From: an uncultured Paracoccaceae bacterium
Lineage (GTDB): Bacteria > Pseudomonadota > Alphaproteobacteria > Rhodobacterales > Rhodobacteraceae
Reading direction: 5' to 3'
Length of the DNA: 64,000 nucleotides
Assembly: GCA_947488605.1 (NCBI GenBank)
Contig: CANKZJ010000001.1
Location: forward strand, 620,001-684,000
The notes beneath the pieces were generated by a model, which made no database searches, was not told the origin of the DNA, and worked only from the letters and a program-made list of their open reading frames with translations. A program made the position numbers and the translations under genes. The first letter of the stretch is position 1, and the number at the start of each line of letters is the position of its first letter. Shown here piece by piece: positions 9,534 through 19,012 of this stretch.

Positions 9534-10697
9534 ATGAGCGTGGATTTAATTGGAAGGGTGCAATCGCCGCGTATCATTCGGATCGGTGGTGGTGCCGCAC
9601 AGGAAGTCGCCGAGGTCTTATCTCAACTTGGCCTGTCACGCCCATTGATTGTAACGGACACAAATCTGATTGCGCTTGGGCATGTTGCGACAGTCACCGA
9701 TGTATTGGACAGCTCTGACATTCCTTGGCAGATCTTTGATGAAGTCGTCGAAGACCCGACTGACAGTTGCGTGGACGCGGGACTTGCTGCGCTGGGCCGC
9801 GACGATTTTGACTGCATCATCGGGCTGGGCGGTGGTAGCCCGATGGACGCCGCCAAAGCGATCAGTTTCATGAGCGTCAACCCCGGCCATGTCAGGGACT
9901 ACAAAGCGCCGCGCCAAATTGATCGCTGTGGGCCGCCGGTTATCTTGATACCGACGACGGGTGGCACCGGATCAGAGCTGACCCGCTGGTGCGTGATCAC
10001 GGACACGGCACAACCTGAGAAATACAATCTGTCTGGTCTTGCTTGCGTGGCGACGGCGGCACTGATCGACTGGACATTTACGACCACCAAGCCGCTGCGC
10101 ATCACAGCAGACACCGCCGTTGATAGTTTGACCCACGCGATTGAGGCCTATGTGAGCCGCAAAGCCTTTGCCTACACGGACGCATTCGCGCTTGCTGCGA
10201 TGCCCGCAATAGCTAAACACGTCCGCACCGCCTGCAAAGAGCCTGAGAACGCAGAGGCACGCGCCGCTTTGATGCTGGCCGCGTCACAGGCAGGGATGGC
10301 CTTTTCCAACGCCTCGGTCGCTTTGGTCCATGGAATGAGCCGCCCCATTGGTGCGCATTTTCATGTGGCACACGGGCTATCGAACGCGATGCTATTGCCT
10401 GCAATCACAGAGTTTTCGATCGGGTCGTCGCAGGCGCGGTATGCGACCTGCGCGCGCGTCATGGGATGGGCTGATGATGGTGACACTGATGCGCTCGCCT
10501 GTGACAGGCTTGTGCAAGAGCTCAAGACACTGAACGCGGATTTGAAAGTGCCCCGTGTCGGTGAATTAGGGCATAGCGCCACCGAAGAGATGCTCGCATT
10601 AATGGCAGCACAAGCGCTCGCGTCCGGCTCGCCGCAAAACAATCCGCGCATTCCAACCGCAGACGAGATCGTGCAACTTTATCATCAAGTATGGTGA
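9534..10697 (+). CDS. iron-containing alcohol dehydrogenase
   Basis: IIGLGGGSPMDAAKAI, IPTTGGTGSELT, DSLTHAIEAYVS, ALVHGMSRPIGAHFHVAHGLSNAMLLP. Confidence 0.93.
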   Translation: MSVDLIGRVQSPRIIRIGGGAAQEVAEVLSQLGLSRPLIVTDTNLIALGHVATVTDVLDSSDIPWQIFDEVVEDPTDSCVDAGLAALGRDDFDCIIGLGGGSPMDAAKAISFMSVNPGHVRDYKAPRQIDRCGPPVILIPTTGGTGSELTRWCVITDTAQPEKYNLSGLACVATAALIDWTFTTTKPLRITADTAVDSLTHAIEAYVSRKAFAYTDAFALAAMPAIAKHVRTACKEPENAEARAALMLAASQAGMAFSNASVALVHGMSRPIGAHFHVAHGLSNAMLLPAITEFSIGSSQARYATCARVMGWADDGDTDALACDRLVQELKTLNADLKVPRVGELGHSATEEMLALMAAQALASGSPQNNPRIPTADEIVQLYHQVW

Positions 10698-10799
10698 AGC
10701 CGCTAAGTTTCATCAGCGGCTAAGATGACGGCAACAACGTGAACACGCTAAGTCAATGAGCGGACTGTCTGTTCATGCCTCACGCCTTATCACCGCAGA

Positions 10800-11348
10800 T
10801 CAGTTACTGGCGTTTTTCCATTTGACCGGCGTCACATAAAGGATGTTGTCATCGACACTGACCATGACATCACCGTCCTGAATGTTGACTTGTAGCTTCA
10901 TTGCGCGGCTTGCGAGTTGTGCCAGTGCGCTGGTGTCGTTTTCGGACAGATTTACCACCTGAAGGTTGTCAAACCGGCTGGTGCTGTTCTTGATTTTCTC
11001 CCACCACATGTCAGCCGTTCGGCCACCATAGGCATAAACAATCACCGCGTCGGACTTGCCGCTGGATTGACGCACTACCTTCTCACTGGGAAGCCCCAAT
11101 GCGACCCATAATTCTAGCTCGCCACTGAGGCTTTTCTGCCAGATATCCGGCTCGTCGTCGGTTGAAATACCCTTTGTCATTTCCAAATGCTCATGGGCAT
11201 TCAGCGCAAAGGCGAGGAGCCGCACCATCAGTCGTTCATCCGTCTCCGAGGGATGTTTGGCAACGGTCAGCTTATGGGTCTCATAGTAGTGACGATCCAT
11301 ATCCGAGACGGAAAGCTCAACCTTATAGATCGTGGATTTTTGCGCCAT
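10800..11348 (-). CDS. yaeQ: YaeQ family protein
   Basis: MAQKSTIYKVELSVSDMDRHYYETHKLTVAKHPSETDERLMVRLLAFALNA. Confidence 0.92.
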   Translation of the reverse strand: MAQKSTIYKVELSVSDMDRHYYETHKLTVAKHPSETDERLMVRLLAFALNAHEHLEMTKGISTDDEPDIWQKSLSGELELWVALGLPSEKVVRQSSGKSDAVIVYAYGGRTADMWWEKIKNSTSRFDNLQVVNLSENDTSALAQLASRAMKLQVNIQDGDVMVSVDDNILYVTPVKWKNASN

Positions 11349-11447
11349 GATGTGCCCCAGACTAGCGATGATAGTGATGCCTAAGGCGTCTGGAGCCATT
11401 GTGAAAGGAGATAACGAGGCTCTTGAATTCCGACCGTCAATCAGTCG

Positions 11448-11840
11448 CTAGTCCTGCCTGACATATGTGACGGTACAATCTGCGGCGTCGCTTAACACAA
11501 AACGGGTCGGGCTAAGCTCCATAAGGTTAAGCGGAGACATCGCATCATTCGCCATCTGCAATTTGAACAACCCATTCCCATCCACGTCCCAATCGCCGCC
11601 ATGCCACTGCGCACCTTCTTCGACCGCACCGGGTGCGGCGTAAACTCCGCCGTCGTGGAATTCCAAATTCGTCGGATAGAAACGGGCGCAATCATCAGTC
11701 GTTTGCTTGGTCCATTTTCCAATGAGCGCATTGGTTTCAGAACTCATTTCGCGTCCTCCCGCAGATATGTTGTACCCGATGATAAAAGAGAAAGTGGCCA
11801 CCAGGGCGGCCACTTTCATTACTGACTTCACGGAGATCAT
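11448..11840 (-). CDS. small exported hypothetical protein, translationally coupled to the upstream metalloprotease-like gene
   Basis: N-terminal hydrophobic signal-like segment, beta-rich WTKQTTDDC...CTVTYV; ATGA overlap with the 11837..13918 CDS. Confidence 0.6.
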   Translation of the reverse strand: MISVKSVMKVAALVATFSFIIGYNISAGGREMSSETNALIGKWTKQTTDDCARFYPTNLEFHDGGVYAAPGAVEEGAQWHGGDWDVDGNGLFKLQMANDAMSPLNLMELSPTRFVLSDAADCTVTYVRQD

Positions 11841-13918
11841 GCACTCATCTCGTCCGCAATCTTTTTAACGGACTTGTTGCCATCTGATGCGGTCGCAAGA
11901 GCTTTTCCAAGTGTCTTAGGCGCTTTCTTCAGCACCGTTGCCGGGGCGCCATCCAAAAGCTCGGCCACCCGGTTGGCTTCTTCTTGGCTTAGCACTGGCC
12001 GTGACCCCAACGCCTTGAGCGCGTCAGAGGGGCTTGCCTTGCGTTTGCCAAAGCGCCGGCCGGCCTGCTTGGCCTTGACGATCGCAAAGTGAGGCGCGAG
12101 CACCGAATTTGCCATTGCCGCATCAAGGGCGGCAATCCCTTCTTCCAAGTGGTCACCACCAATCGCCAGCGTCAGCAAGAGATCGGGCTCTGACAGGGTC
12201 GCTTTGGCGGCCACCGCATGCGCATCATCAACCGGAGGGGTGATCATCACACTGTTTGAACCTGCGACATTTACTGTGATCCCGGATATTTCCCATGACA
12301 GATTGACGGCAATGTTATGCAGACCCGGTGTGGAAAAGAGTGCGCCATCAAGGCCGCGCAACAAAGTCATATCTCCGGTCATTTTCGCACCCGGCTTAAG
12401 CACTGTCACTTCATGTTCTTCAATGCAGCGCATCAAAGACCGGAAGCTACGCCGTGTCTGGTTGGGATCACTGACAATACCCGTCACATGCTCGGACTTC
12501 AGTGTCAGATGGTCAGGCACTTCGATTGCGCTGTCAGAGTGGTTGGTAAGCGTCATCTTGACCCGCACAGGCGCACCAATTGGGACGGCATCCAACAAAG
12601 GCTCAATCCGCAACTCAAGCGGCCCGCCTAAGTCCATTGCATCCGTCGGGCTGATTGGTGCCGAGGCATAACTGGACCCAAATGGAATGACACCTGGGCG
12701 TACCCAAGGGTCTGGCATATGACGCAAACGCTTTGCGTCTGCGGCGTTGAACGACCATTGAATGTTTGACGGGAAAGTGCCCGGGCTGGATGCAATAGTA
12801 CCCGTGGTGTTCATGAAGCCGTTGTCAGCAGTGTTGTGATACAGGCCCAAAGCATGGCCCAATTCATGAACCGCCGTGCGGAAATAGGGTGCATCGGCAT
12901 CGCCAAAGCGCATGCCCCTTACAGTTCCCCACGTGTTGGTATTGGGGATGGTCCAATGAGATGACACCGCCGCACCTTCACGCGGGATATTGTTGCTGTC
13001 GCCTGAAAATGCGTCATACATTATCCCACGCGACGTGCTGTCCAGTCGACGCACCGCGAGAATATGATAGCGCCATTCGTTGTCTAAATCCGAAGAATCG
13101 CGCCGCGCCAGCATGGCAGAATGCAGTTCTGCATCGGACCAAGATTGGCCTGATGGCTCTGTCAGATTGGTGTCGGACTGATAGGCGTTCAAATCCCAAT
13201 CGACCGCTTTAAACACATCTTTCCAGTCTAACCCGCTACCATTGCTGCCGGGATATTCCGACGCACTCACCCGGTCGATTTCCAGCGAGGCCTTGCGCAA
13301 GTATTTTGAGACCCAACCCATTGTAATCGTGCCCAGATCAACGCCAGAAGGCGATTTCAGCGTGCCTTCAAGATACGTCGCACCAGAGGGGAAGCTGGAT
13401 GGTGCCGTTTTAAAGGACATCACGGCCGAATGCAGCCCCGCGTTGGTCCAGCTATTGGTCGCGGTGTCGAAGTCGTACTTTTCAAACTTCATCGTGAAGG
13501 AATTCCCGAAGGTGTAGAATTCCAGGATTTGGGTCACTCGCAAATAGCATTCATAGTTGCTGCGCCGAAAAATAGGGATACCCGCCGAAGGGCTTGGATC
13601 AGGGTTGGGTACAATCTGGAATGTTGGCCAAGACTTAAAGGTATAAGCATTATGACGATAAAAATCACCCGAAGCCGTGACACCCGATCCATGACGCTCA
13701 ATGCGCATGGTGCCGTTGTACCGGGTCCAGAATAATCCCTTGGGACGCCACTGCATAAAGTAGGCGCCCTTTTTGAGGGACTTGATCGTGAAGATCGGAG
13801 TGAACCGTTGATAGTTGTTTTGCAGTTCGGGGCGTCGCAGGTTCGATAGCGGTCCATCAGATCGCTGATCAACAATAATCTCTTGAGGTAGATCGGGATT
13901 TTGGGCGTGATTTTCCAA
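11837..13918 (-). CDS. metzincin/matrixin-like zinc metalloprotease domain protein
   Basis: FRTAVHELGHALGLYHNTADNGFMNTT: HExxHxLGLxH zinc site followed by a downstream Met; 693 aa; no obvious signal peptide. Confidence 0.72.
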   Translation of the reverse strand: MENHAQNPDLPQEIIVDQRSDGPLSNLRRPELQNNYQRFTPIFTIKSLKKGAYFMQWRPKGLFWTRYNGTMRIERHGSGVTASGDFYRHNAYTFKSWPTFQIVPNPDPSPSAGIPIFRRSNYECYLRVTQILEFYTFGNSFTMKFEKYDFDTATNSWTNAGLHSAVMSFKTAPSSFPSGATYLEGTLKSPSGVDLGTITMGWVSKYLRKASLEIDRVSASEYPGSNGSGLDWKDVFKAVDWDLNAYQSDTNLTEPSGQSWSDAELHSAMLARRDSSDLDNEWRYHILAVRRLDSTSRGIMYDAFSGDSNNIPREGAAVSSHWTIPNTNTWGTVRGMRFGDADAPYFRTAVHELGHALGLYHNTADNGFMNTTGTIASSPGTFPSNIQWSFNAADAKRLRHMPDPWVRPGVIPFGSSYASAPISPTDAMDLGGPLELRIEPLLDAVPIGAPVRVKMTLTNHSDSAIEVPDHLTLKSEHVTGIVSDPNQTRRSFRSLMRCIEEHEVTVLKPGAKMTGDMTLLRGLDGALFSTPGLHNIAVNLSWEISGITVNVAGSNSVMITPPVDDAHAVAAKATLSEPDLLLTLAIGGDHLEEGIAALDAAMANSVLAPHFAIVKAKQAGRRFGKRKASPSDALKALGSRPVLSQEEANRVAELLDGAPATVLKKAPKTLGKALATASDGNKSVKKIADEMSA

Positions 13919-14547
13919 AGTCTTTCTCCTTAATGAAAATTGATAAAACTGCTGGCTGCAGTGATTTGGCAGAAACAGGTATGTAAAAAAACCCTGATCT
14001 ACGAAGGCCGAATGTCTCAGTCAGCGATTAAAATTATAGCAGAAAATCGCGATTATTGATAGTAGGGCTTTCCGTACCAAACCAGAAGTTCAGATGCTTT
14101 TGCGCTGCGAAATACGCGCGCTATCACCGAGATACACTTTATGGCCGCTTTTTGGCTGTTCCGCGCCGCCACAACACGCGCCAATCAAGCGTACGACTCT
14201 GAGGTGCGCCATCTGCCGTGATCCAGTGTGCTATGGTCACAAATCTTCCTGCAAAGTACTATCGTTCGTCATGGGAAATTTTGAACAGCCAAAGAGGAAT
14301 GCCTTCTGTTCCTAGGAGCTGAACTGAAAAACGAACACTCACTTCATACTTGAATCAATTTCAAGCTAAACCCTTGTTTGCTGTGCGCGGCATCAAAATT
14401 CCGGACATTCACGCAAAGCGAAGCGATTTAGCCAATCAGAAAATTCAGCATTTCTGGCAGCAGGGTGTTGCCTTGCAAATTACTTTCCAAGGCAAACAAG
14501 ATATTGCTGCGGTCTTCGCCGCCAACACTCACTTCGATCTCCGACTC

Positions 14548-15579
14548 TTATTGTTGCGAGAAGAATTCCGCTACGACTTCTATGATCATCTCGTGTTTGG
14601 CTGCGCGTGGTGCGCCGCCATCTGCACAGATGATCTCATCTCCCGGTTCTTCTTTTGCCAAGATTTCAAATCCTCCGGGCTTACAAAGCCCCAGAAAATC
14701 AAAATGCGAAAGCGTTTCGGGTTCAATGTATCGCGCAACACCTGCAGGCAGTGCGGCTACCAATGCACGCGATTCAATGTCGAGCGTGAGGCCGGAACTC
14801 ATTATTGGGGCACCAAAGACCAGCATGGGGCGGTCTATCTGACGAAGGCTGGTGTCTGAAAAGCTCTGGGTTCCTCCCAAATCAAATACTGCAAAGGCTT
14901 TGATCCGAGGATCAGACAAGTCTGCCTCCATCTGGGCACGATCTTCTGGGGTTTGTGCGATTTGCCAACCTGCAAGAATACCGCATGCCAGTTCGCCGGG
15001 TGTTTCATCACAAAACCTCTGCAGACTGGCGGCGTCATAACGCGCGCCCGCCAATGCGATTGCAGCGAACCCGCCCAACGAATGACCAGCCATGAAAACG
15101 CGGTCGGAATCAACAAGTCTTGCAAGGTCAGGCGAGGTGGTCGCGTGGTCGATCACGCGGGATACGTCCTTGGGCCGTTCCCACAATTGTCGCGTCAAAT
15201 CCGGATCACGCGACCAGGTCGAGGTGCCAGGGTGATTGATCGCCGCAACGACATAGCCTCGCTCTGCCAAGGCACTCGCAAACCATGCCTGATTGTAGGA
15301 ATTGCCAAACATACCGTGTGACAGGACGACAAGAGGGAATTGGCCGGAAGCTGGTTCCGCTTCCATTACAACTTGCGTCCCTACCCAGACTTCACTTTCG
15401 AAGTCATATGACAGAGGCGCGGTCGCATCTGTTGGGTACCAAACAAAACCAGACAGATCGCGACCGCTAACCGCGTCAGGGATATCCAGGTTGGCCATAC
15501 CGGGTTGATAAGGTTGGGCCTGTGCTGCGGCGGCAAATGCAGCACAGACACCTGCCAGTATGTAAGATATGCGTTTCAT
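14548..15579 (-). CDS. exported alpha/beta hydrolase (PAF-acetylhydrolase/dienelactone hydrolase-like)
   Basis: Signal peptide MKRISYILAGVCAAFAAAAQAQ, VVLSHGMFGN, FMAGHSLGGFAAIALAGARYD; GGAGCTTTCC before ATG. Confidence 0.85.
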   Translation of the reverse strand: MKRISYILAGVCAAFAAAAQAQPYQPGMANLDIPDAVSGRDLSGFVWYPTDATAPLSYDFESEVWVGTQVVMEAEPASGQFPLVVLSHGMFGNSYNQAWFASALAERGYVVAAINHPGTSTWSRDPDLTRQLWERPKDVSRVIDHATTSPDLARLVDSDRVFMAGHSLGGFAAIALAGARYDAASLQRFCDETPGELACGILAGWQIAQTPEDRAQMEADLSDPRIKAFAVFDLGGTQSFSDTSLRQIDRPMLVFGAPIMSSGLTLDIESRALVAALPAGVARYIEPETLSHFDFLGLCKPGGFEILAKEEPGDEIICADGGAPRAAKHEMIIEVVAEFFSQQ

Positions 15580-15659
15580 GGAAAGCTCCAAAATTGGTTT
15601 GCGATGACCGCAAGACTGAGCCGCGGGCAAAATTGTAACAACCGTTCGGGCTGTCTATA

Positions 15660-15707
15660 CCTGTCCTTGATCTTGATTGAGGACAGGCCGGGATAGAAAG
15701 AGGACAG
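15660..15707. promoter_or_regulatory. candidate operator between the divergent hydrolase and AraC-type regulator genes
   Basis: Inverted repeat CCTGTCCT-N12-AGGACAGG (15660-15687), with extra CTGTC at 15651 and AGGACAG at 15701-15707. Confidence 0.5.
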
Positions 15708-16760
15708 ATGGACGACGCTGCGCTCGCGAGTTTTCCGCTACCGATGGCGACGGCGTTACTTTGCGCCGTGATCGCGGTTCTGATCTGGCGTTTGGATTTG
15801 GGACTTCGCAGCGCTAACGCACTGTTCTCCGCGTTCTTTGGCTTGGGCGCGGTAACTTCTTTTCTGGTTGGTCTGCGGTTTGGGTACGGGTTCGAGGCAT
15901 TGATCCCTTTGCAACGTACACTGCCCTTACTTCTTGGCCCTATGATGTATTTGGGCTTTGTGTCGTTGACGATCGACAGACGCAGACTGCCGATGATGAT
16001 CTTACTGCATCTTGGCACACCGGCTGTCCTGATGGTGTTTCTGGTGCTTCTTGCCGAAGAACTCAGAAACCTCGATTGGATCATCAGTGTCAGCTATCTG
16101 GTTTACGGAGTAGGGCTCTATCTGTTGTGGCGGAAAGGCCCCGACGCACTGGTTCACGCACGGGTCGATGTGACGAGGAACCTGTCCAACTGGCTTTTGC
16201 GAGGCATAGGTTTTCTTGCCTTTATTCTCATTCTGGACACCGCAATTGCGATCGATTTTGCAGTCAACCAAGGGGTCAACGTGGCAAGTCTGATCTCTTA
16301 TGGCACAATCCCACTGGTCCTGTTGCTGCTTGCTACTTTGATAACGCTCCCGTTGGTTTTCAATCGGTCGCCTGCGCTCGCATCGCAGCCACGTGTGCCT
16401 AACAAAGATGATGTCGAGATCGTTGCCAAGTTGGAGACACTAATGGACGATCATCAGCTTTTTCTGGACCCCGAAATCACCGTGCAGCGTCTTGCCAAAC
16501 GCCTCAGCATTCCGGCGCGCAGCTTGTCAGGTGCGATCAACCGAACGCAGGGTAAGAACATGTCCCAATATGTGAACACCTTTCGTTTGGCCTATGCGGC
16601 ACGGCAACTGGTTGAGACCAACAAAAGTGTGACCAAAATCGCGACACAATCCGGGTTTATGGCCCGTTCAAACTTTTACCGCGAATTCCAAAGGGTCTAT
16701 GGACAGTCACCGGTCGCGTATCGCGCGTCCTGCAAGCCCATTAAGAACATCGCATTATGA
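15708..16760 (+). CDS. AraC family transcriptional regulator with N-terminal multi-TM domain
   Basis: Several hydrophobic segments, then C-terminal HTH: ITVQRLAKRLSIPARSLSGAINRTQGKNMSQYVNTFRLAYAARQL...SGFMARSNFYREFQRVYGQSPVAYR. Confidence 0.9.
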   Translation: MDDAALASFPLPMATALLCAVIAVLIWRLDLGLRSANALFSAFFGLGAVTSFLVGLRFGYGFEALIPLQRTLPLLLGPMMYLGFVSLTIDRRRLPMMILLHLGTPAVLMVFLVLLAEELRNLDWIISVSYLVYGVGLYLLWRKGPDALVHARVDVTRNLSNWLLRGIGFLAFILILDTAIAIDFAVNQGVNVASLISYGTIPLVLLLLATLITLPLVFNRSPALASQPRVPNKDDVEIVAKLETLMDDHQLFLDPEITVQRLAKRLSIPARSLSGAINRTQGKNMSQYVNTFRLAYAARQLVETNKSVTKIATQSGFMARSNFYREFQRVYGQSPVAYRASCKPIKNIAL

Positions 16761-17116
16761 TAGTCAGATTCCGTTAGGTCCTGAATGACCCTACTCGATC
16801 GACGTATTTGCCTGCTATTCAACCATAATTACTCGCGCCCCATAGTGACAGATGCTGCATCTCGCACCAACGTCGGCTTGTCGCGTGAACAACAATGCGG
16901 ACAGGGATCAGCCTGGCGGCTCTTGCTGTCATAGTTGAATGCTTAGGTGACGTTTAGGGACAGACTGAAAAACGACGTGCCGTGACTTCATCGGCATGAA
17001 ATTGCGCATGATCGCGAATTCTAAAACCGACGATCTTGAAAACAATTTTCTCATGACCCACATCACCAGCGCATGAAAGGAAAGGCCTTTCATGAACCAA
17101 AAATGGAGGTAAACAA

Positions 17117-17359
17117 ATGCGTATACTAGCTATCGCAATTGCGACCGCTCTGTTCGCGGTCCCCGCAGTTGCTCTTACGGTTTCGGACGTCGATACCGAT
17201 GGCGACAGCCTAATTTCCTTTGCCGAAATGGCAGTATCATATCCCGGCCTGACGGAAGAAGCGTTCGCCGACGTCGACACCAGCGATGATGAGTTCGTCG
17301 ACGAAGACGAACTTGCTGCCGCGCTCGAGTCCGGTTTGATTGAAGAGCCTGTAGATTAG
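17117..17359 (+). CDS. small exported EF-hand-like protein
   Basis: 80 aa, signal peptide, DTDGDSLISFAEM and DTSDDEFVDEDEL acidic EF-hand-like loops; GGAGG upstream. Confidence 0.7.
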   Translation: MRILAIAIATALFAVPAVALTVSDVDTDGDSLISFAEMAVSYPGLTEEAFADVDTSDDEFVDEDELAAALESGLIEEPVD

Positions 17360-17403
17360 TCTGCTTGGTCATGTCCATTTCTGAAAGATTGGAGGTGAAA
17401 CAC

Positions 17404-17577
17404 ATGGCAATGAGTACCAATGCGCCCAAACAGAGCCCTTGGTTGGTCTGGGGTGGAGCCGCGGTGGCTGCGATCGTTGTGATTGGAGCACTGGGTTACT
17501 GGTTCGATTGGTTTGGCAGCGATGCCACCGCAACAGTGGCACCGGCAGTCGAACAGATTGCACCGGCAACTGAATAG
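17404..17577 (+). CDS. small single-TM hypothetical protein
   Basis: GGAGGTGAAACAC before ATG; WLVWGGAAVAAIVVIGALGYWF TM segment, Ala/Val/Pro-rich tail. Confidence 0.55.
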   Translation: MAMSTNAPKQSPWLVWGGAAVAAIVVIGALGYWFDWFGSDATATVAPAVEQIAPATE

Positions 17578-17599
17578 ACACCAGACCGTTGAAAGAAAT

Positions 17600-17629
17600 A
17601 GCCCCTGGCGGATGTCTTCGCCGGGGGCT
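17600..17629. terminator. Rho-independent-like terminator
   Basis: AGCCCCTGGCG...CGCCGGGGGCT stem-loop directly after the small TM gene. Confidence 0.65.
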
Positions 17630-18012
17630 TCGTTTAGGGTGAGGCCGGCCAAGGCTGCATCAGAAAAAAGAGGGCGCTGTTCAGTATCACGGGCCATAGA
17701 CGCGGCACGACGGCCAGAGGGACGGCATCTTTCAAATCTTGGTCCACTTCTCACACTCTGCGCACCTAAGCATCTGTTTTGCGGTCGATCTGGGCGTTTG
17801 GGAAAAAATTTCCAGTGGGGGACTTGACGGTGGAAAAGCATGTTCCCACATCAACAACGGGGATGCCGATGGTGGGTCCCCAGGTAGTGGAAACAGGGCG
17901 ATTGGCTTATTGTGGTCGCCCGACGAACTGCCAATACGGTTTGTGACAGTCATTGTCGCGCCGATGGTGTGTGCGTTGCTTCCACCCTGCAACCCGCCTT
18001 TTGGACCTCTCC

Positions 18013-18110
18013 ACATAGCTGATCTATGTCCGCTGCTTTTCACAGCGCCCAGCGCTGTGCTCATCGCACCGGTCAACTGATCGGTGTCACTTGAGCTTTG
18101 AAAAGGAGGA
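18013..18110 (+). promoter_or_regulatory. candidate structured 5' UTR / ROSE-like RNA thermometer upstream of hsp20
   Basis: Consecutive hairpins ACATAG-CTGAT-CTATGT (18013-18029), ACAGCGC-CCA-GCGCTGT (18042-18058), CACCGGTC-AACT-GATCGGTG (18067-18086); CTTTTCA (18036-18042) complementary to TGAAAAG (18099-18105), which abuts and overlaps the AAGGAGGA Shine-Dalgarno. Confidence 0.5.
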
Positions 18111-18114
18111 CGAA

Positions 18115-18555
18115 ATGCTTCACACAACCTTTGCCCCTTTTGGGGCGACCGATCCGTTTGCAGACATGCGCCGGGTACAGGGCGAAATGAACCGTCTCTT
18201 CGATGGTTTCGGAACGTCACGCCAATCAACTGTTTATCCGCCGGTCAACTTTTGGGTGGGCCAAGACAGCATCGTGATGAGGGCAGAGCTTCCGGGTCTA
18301 TCCCAGGACGACATCGAAATTACCGTCAAGGACACGATGATCTCGATCCGGGGAAGCTATCCCGATCATGACGCAGACGAAGAGGCCGCGTGGCACCGTC
18401 GGGAGCGGCCAAAAGGCACGTTTTCGCGATCTGTCGAACTGCCCTTCCGTATTAATGCCGACCACATCGACGCAAGGTTCGAACACGGCGTGCTGACAGT
18501 GGAGATGCAACGACCGGAAGACGACAAGCCAAAGCGTATCAAGATCAAGTCGTAA
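18115..18555 (+). CDS. Hsp20/alpha-crystallin small heat shock protein (copy 1)
   Basis: AAGGAGGA then ATG at 18115; VMRAELPGLSQDDIEITV...FEHGVLTVEM. Confidence 0.92.
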   Translation: MLHTTFAPFGATDPFADMRRVQGEMNRLFDGFGTSRQSTVYPPVNFWVGQDSIVMRAELPGLSQDDIEITVKDTMISIRGSYPDHDADEEAAWHRRERPKGTFSRSVELPFRINADHIDARFEHGVLTVEMQRPEDDKPKRIKIKS

Positions 18556-18583
18556 TCTGACTGAAGTTGAAAGGAGGAAAACC

Positions 18584-18985
18584 ATGGCACAGGAACTGAC
18601 AACACAAGGTGGTCGCGACGTGGCCGCAAGCAACGGCGTGAGCAATCCGATTGAAAAAGCATTCACGCCTGCGGTCGACATTTTCGAGAAAGGTGAAGCC
18701 ACGGTCGTTCTGGCCGACATGCCCGGTGTCACCCCTGACGACATCGATGTGACACTAGAGCGTCAAGTGCTGACCCTGACCGGACGTGTCAAATCGCACG
18801 CGCCCGAGGGCTACCGTCGCCTGTCTTCGGAATATCGCGAGGGTGATTACAGCCGCGTCTTCACCCTGTCGGATGCGGTTGATCAGAAGAAGATCAAGGC
18901 CGATTTCAAGAACGGTGTGTTGCGTCTGGAATTGCCCCGCGCTGCCGAAGCCAAGCCAAAGAAGATTGCGGTGAAAGCTGCCTGA
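18584..18985 (+). CDS. Hsp20/alpha-crystallin small heat shock protein (copy 2)
   Basis: VVLADMPGVTPDDIDVTLERQVLTLTGRV...FKNGVLRLELPRAAEAKPKKIAVKAA. Confidence 0.92.
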   Translation: MAQELTTQGGRDVAASNGVSNPIEKAFTPAVDIFEKGEATVVLADMPGVTPDDIDVTLERQVLTLTGRVKSHAPEGYRRLSSEYREGDYSRVFTLSDAVDQKKIKADFKNGVLRLELPRAAEAKPKKIAVKAA

Positions 18986-19012
18986 CATACGCAAAGAAAG
19001 GAGGATACCAAT

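Noticed and set aside
10698-10721. AGCCGCT-N10-AGCGGCT hairpin between ADH and yaeQ
   Set aside because: Could be a weak terminator but no T-run on either side; not enough to call.
15476-16084. 202-aa minus-strand ORF overlapping the divergent promoter and AraC regulator
   Set aside because: Overlaps two confident genes; Ser/Arg/Ile/Lys-rich antisense translation with no recognisable domain.
17823-17852. Possible heat-shock sigma promoter (CTTGAC-N16-CCCACATC) upstream of hsp20
   Set aside because: Only a partial match to the RpoH -10 element, and it would imply a roughly 265-nt leader; too weak without TSS mapping.
17732-18229. 165-aa minus-strand and 113-aa plus-strand ORFs across the hsp20 leader
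   Set aside because: Low-complexity Pro/Ser/Gly composition and no RBS; the region is better explained as an untranslated structured leader.
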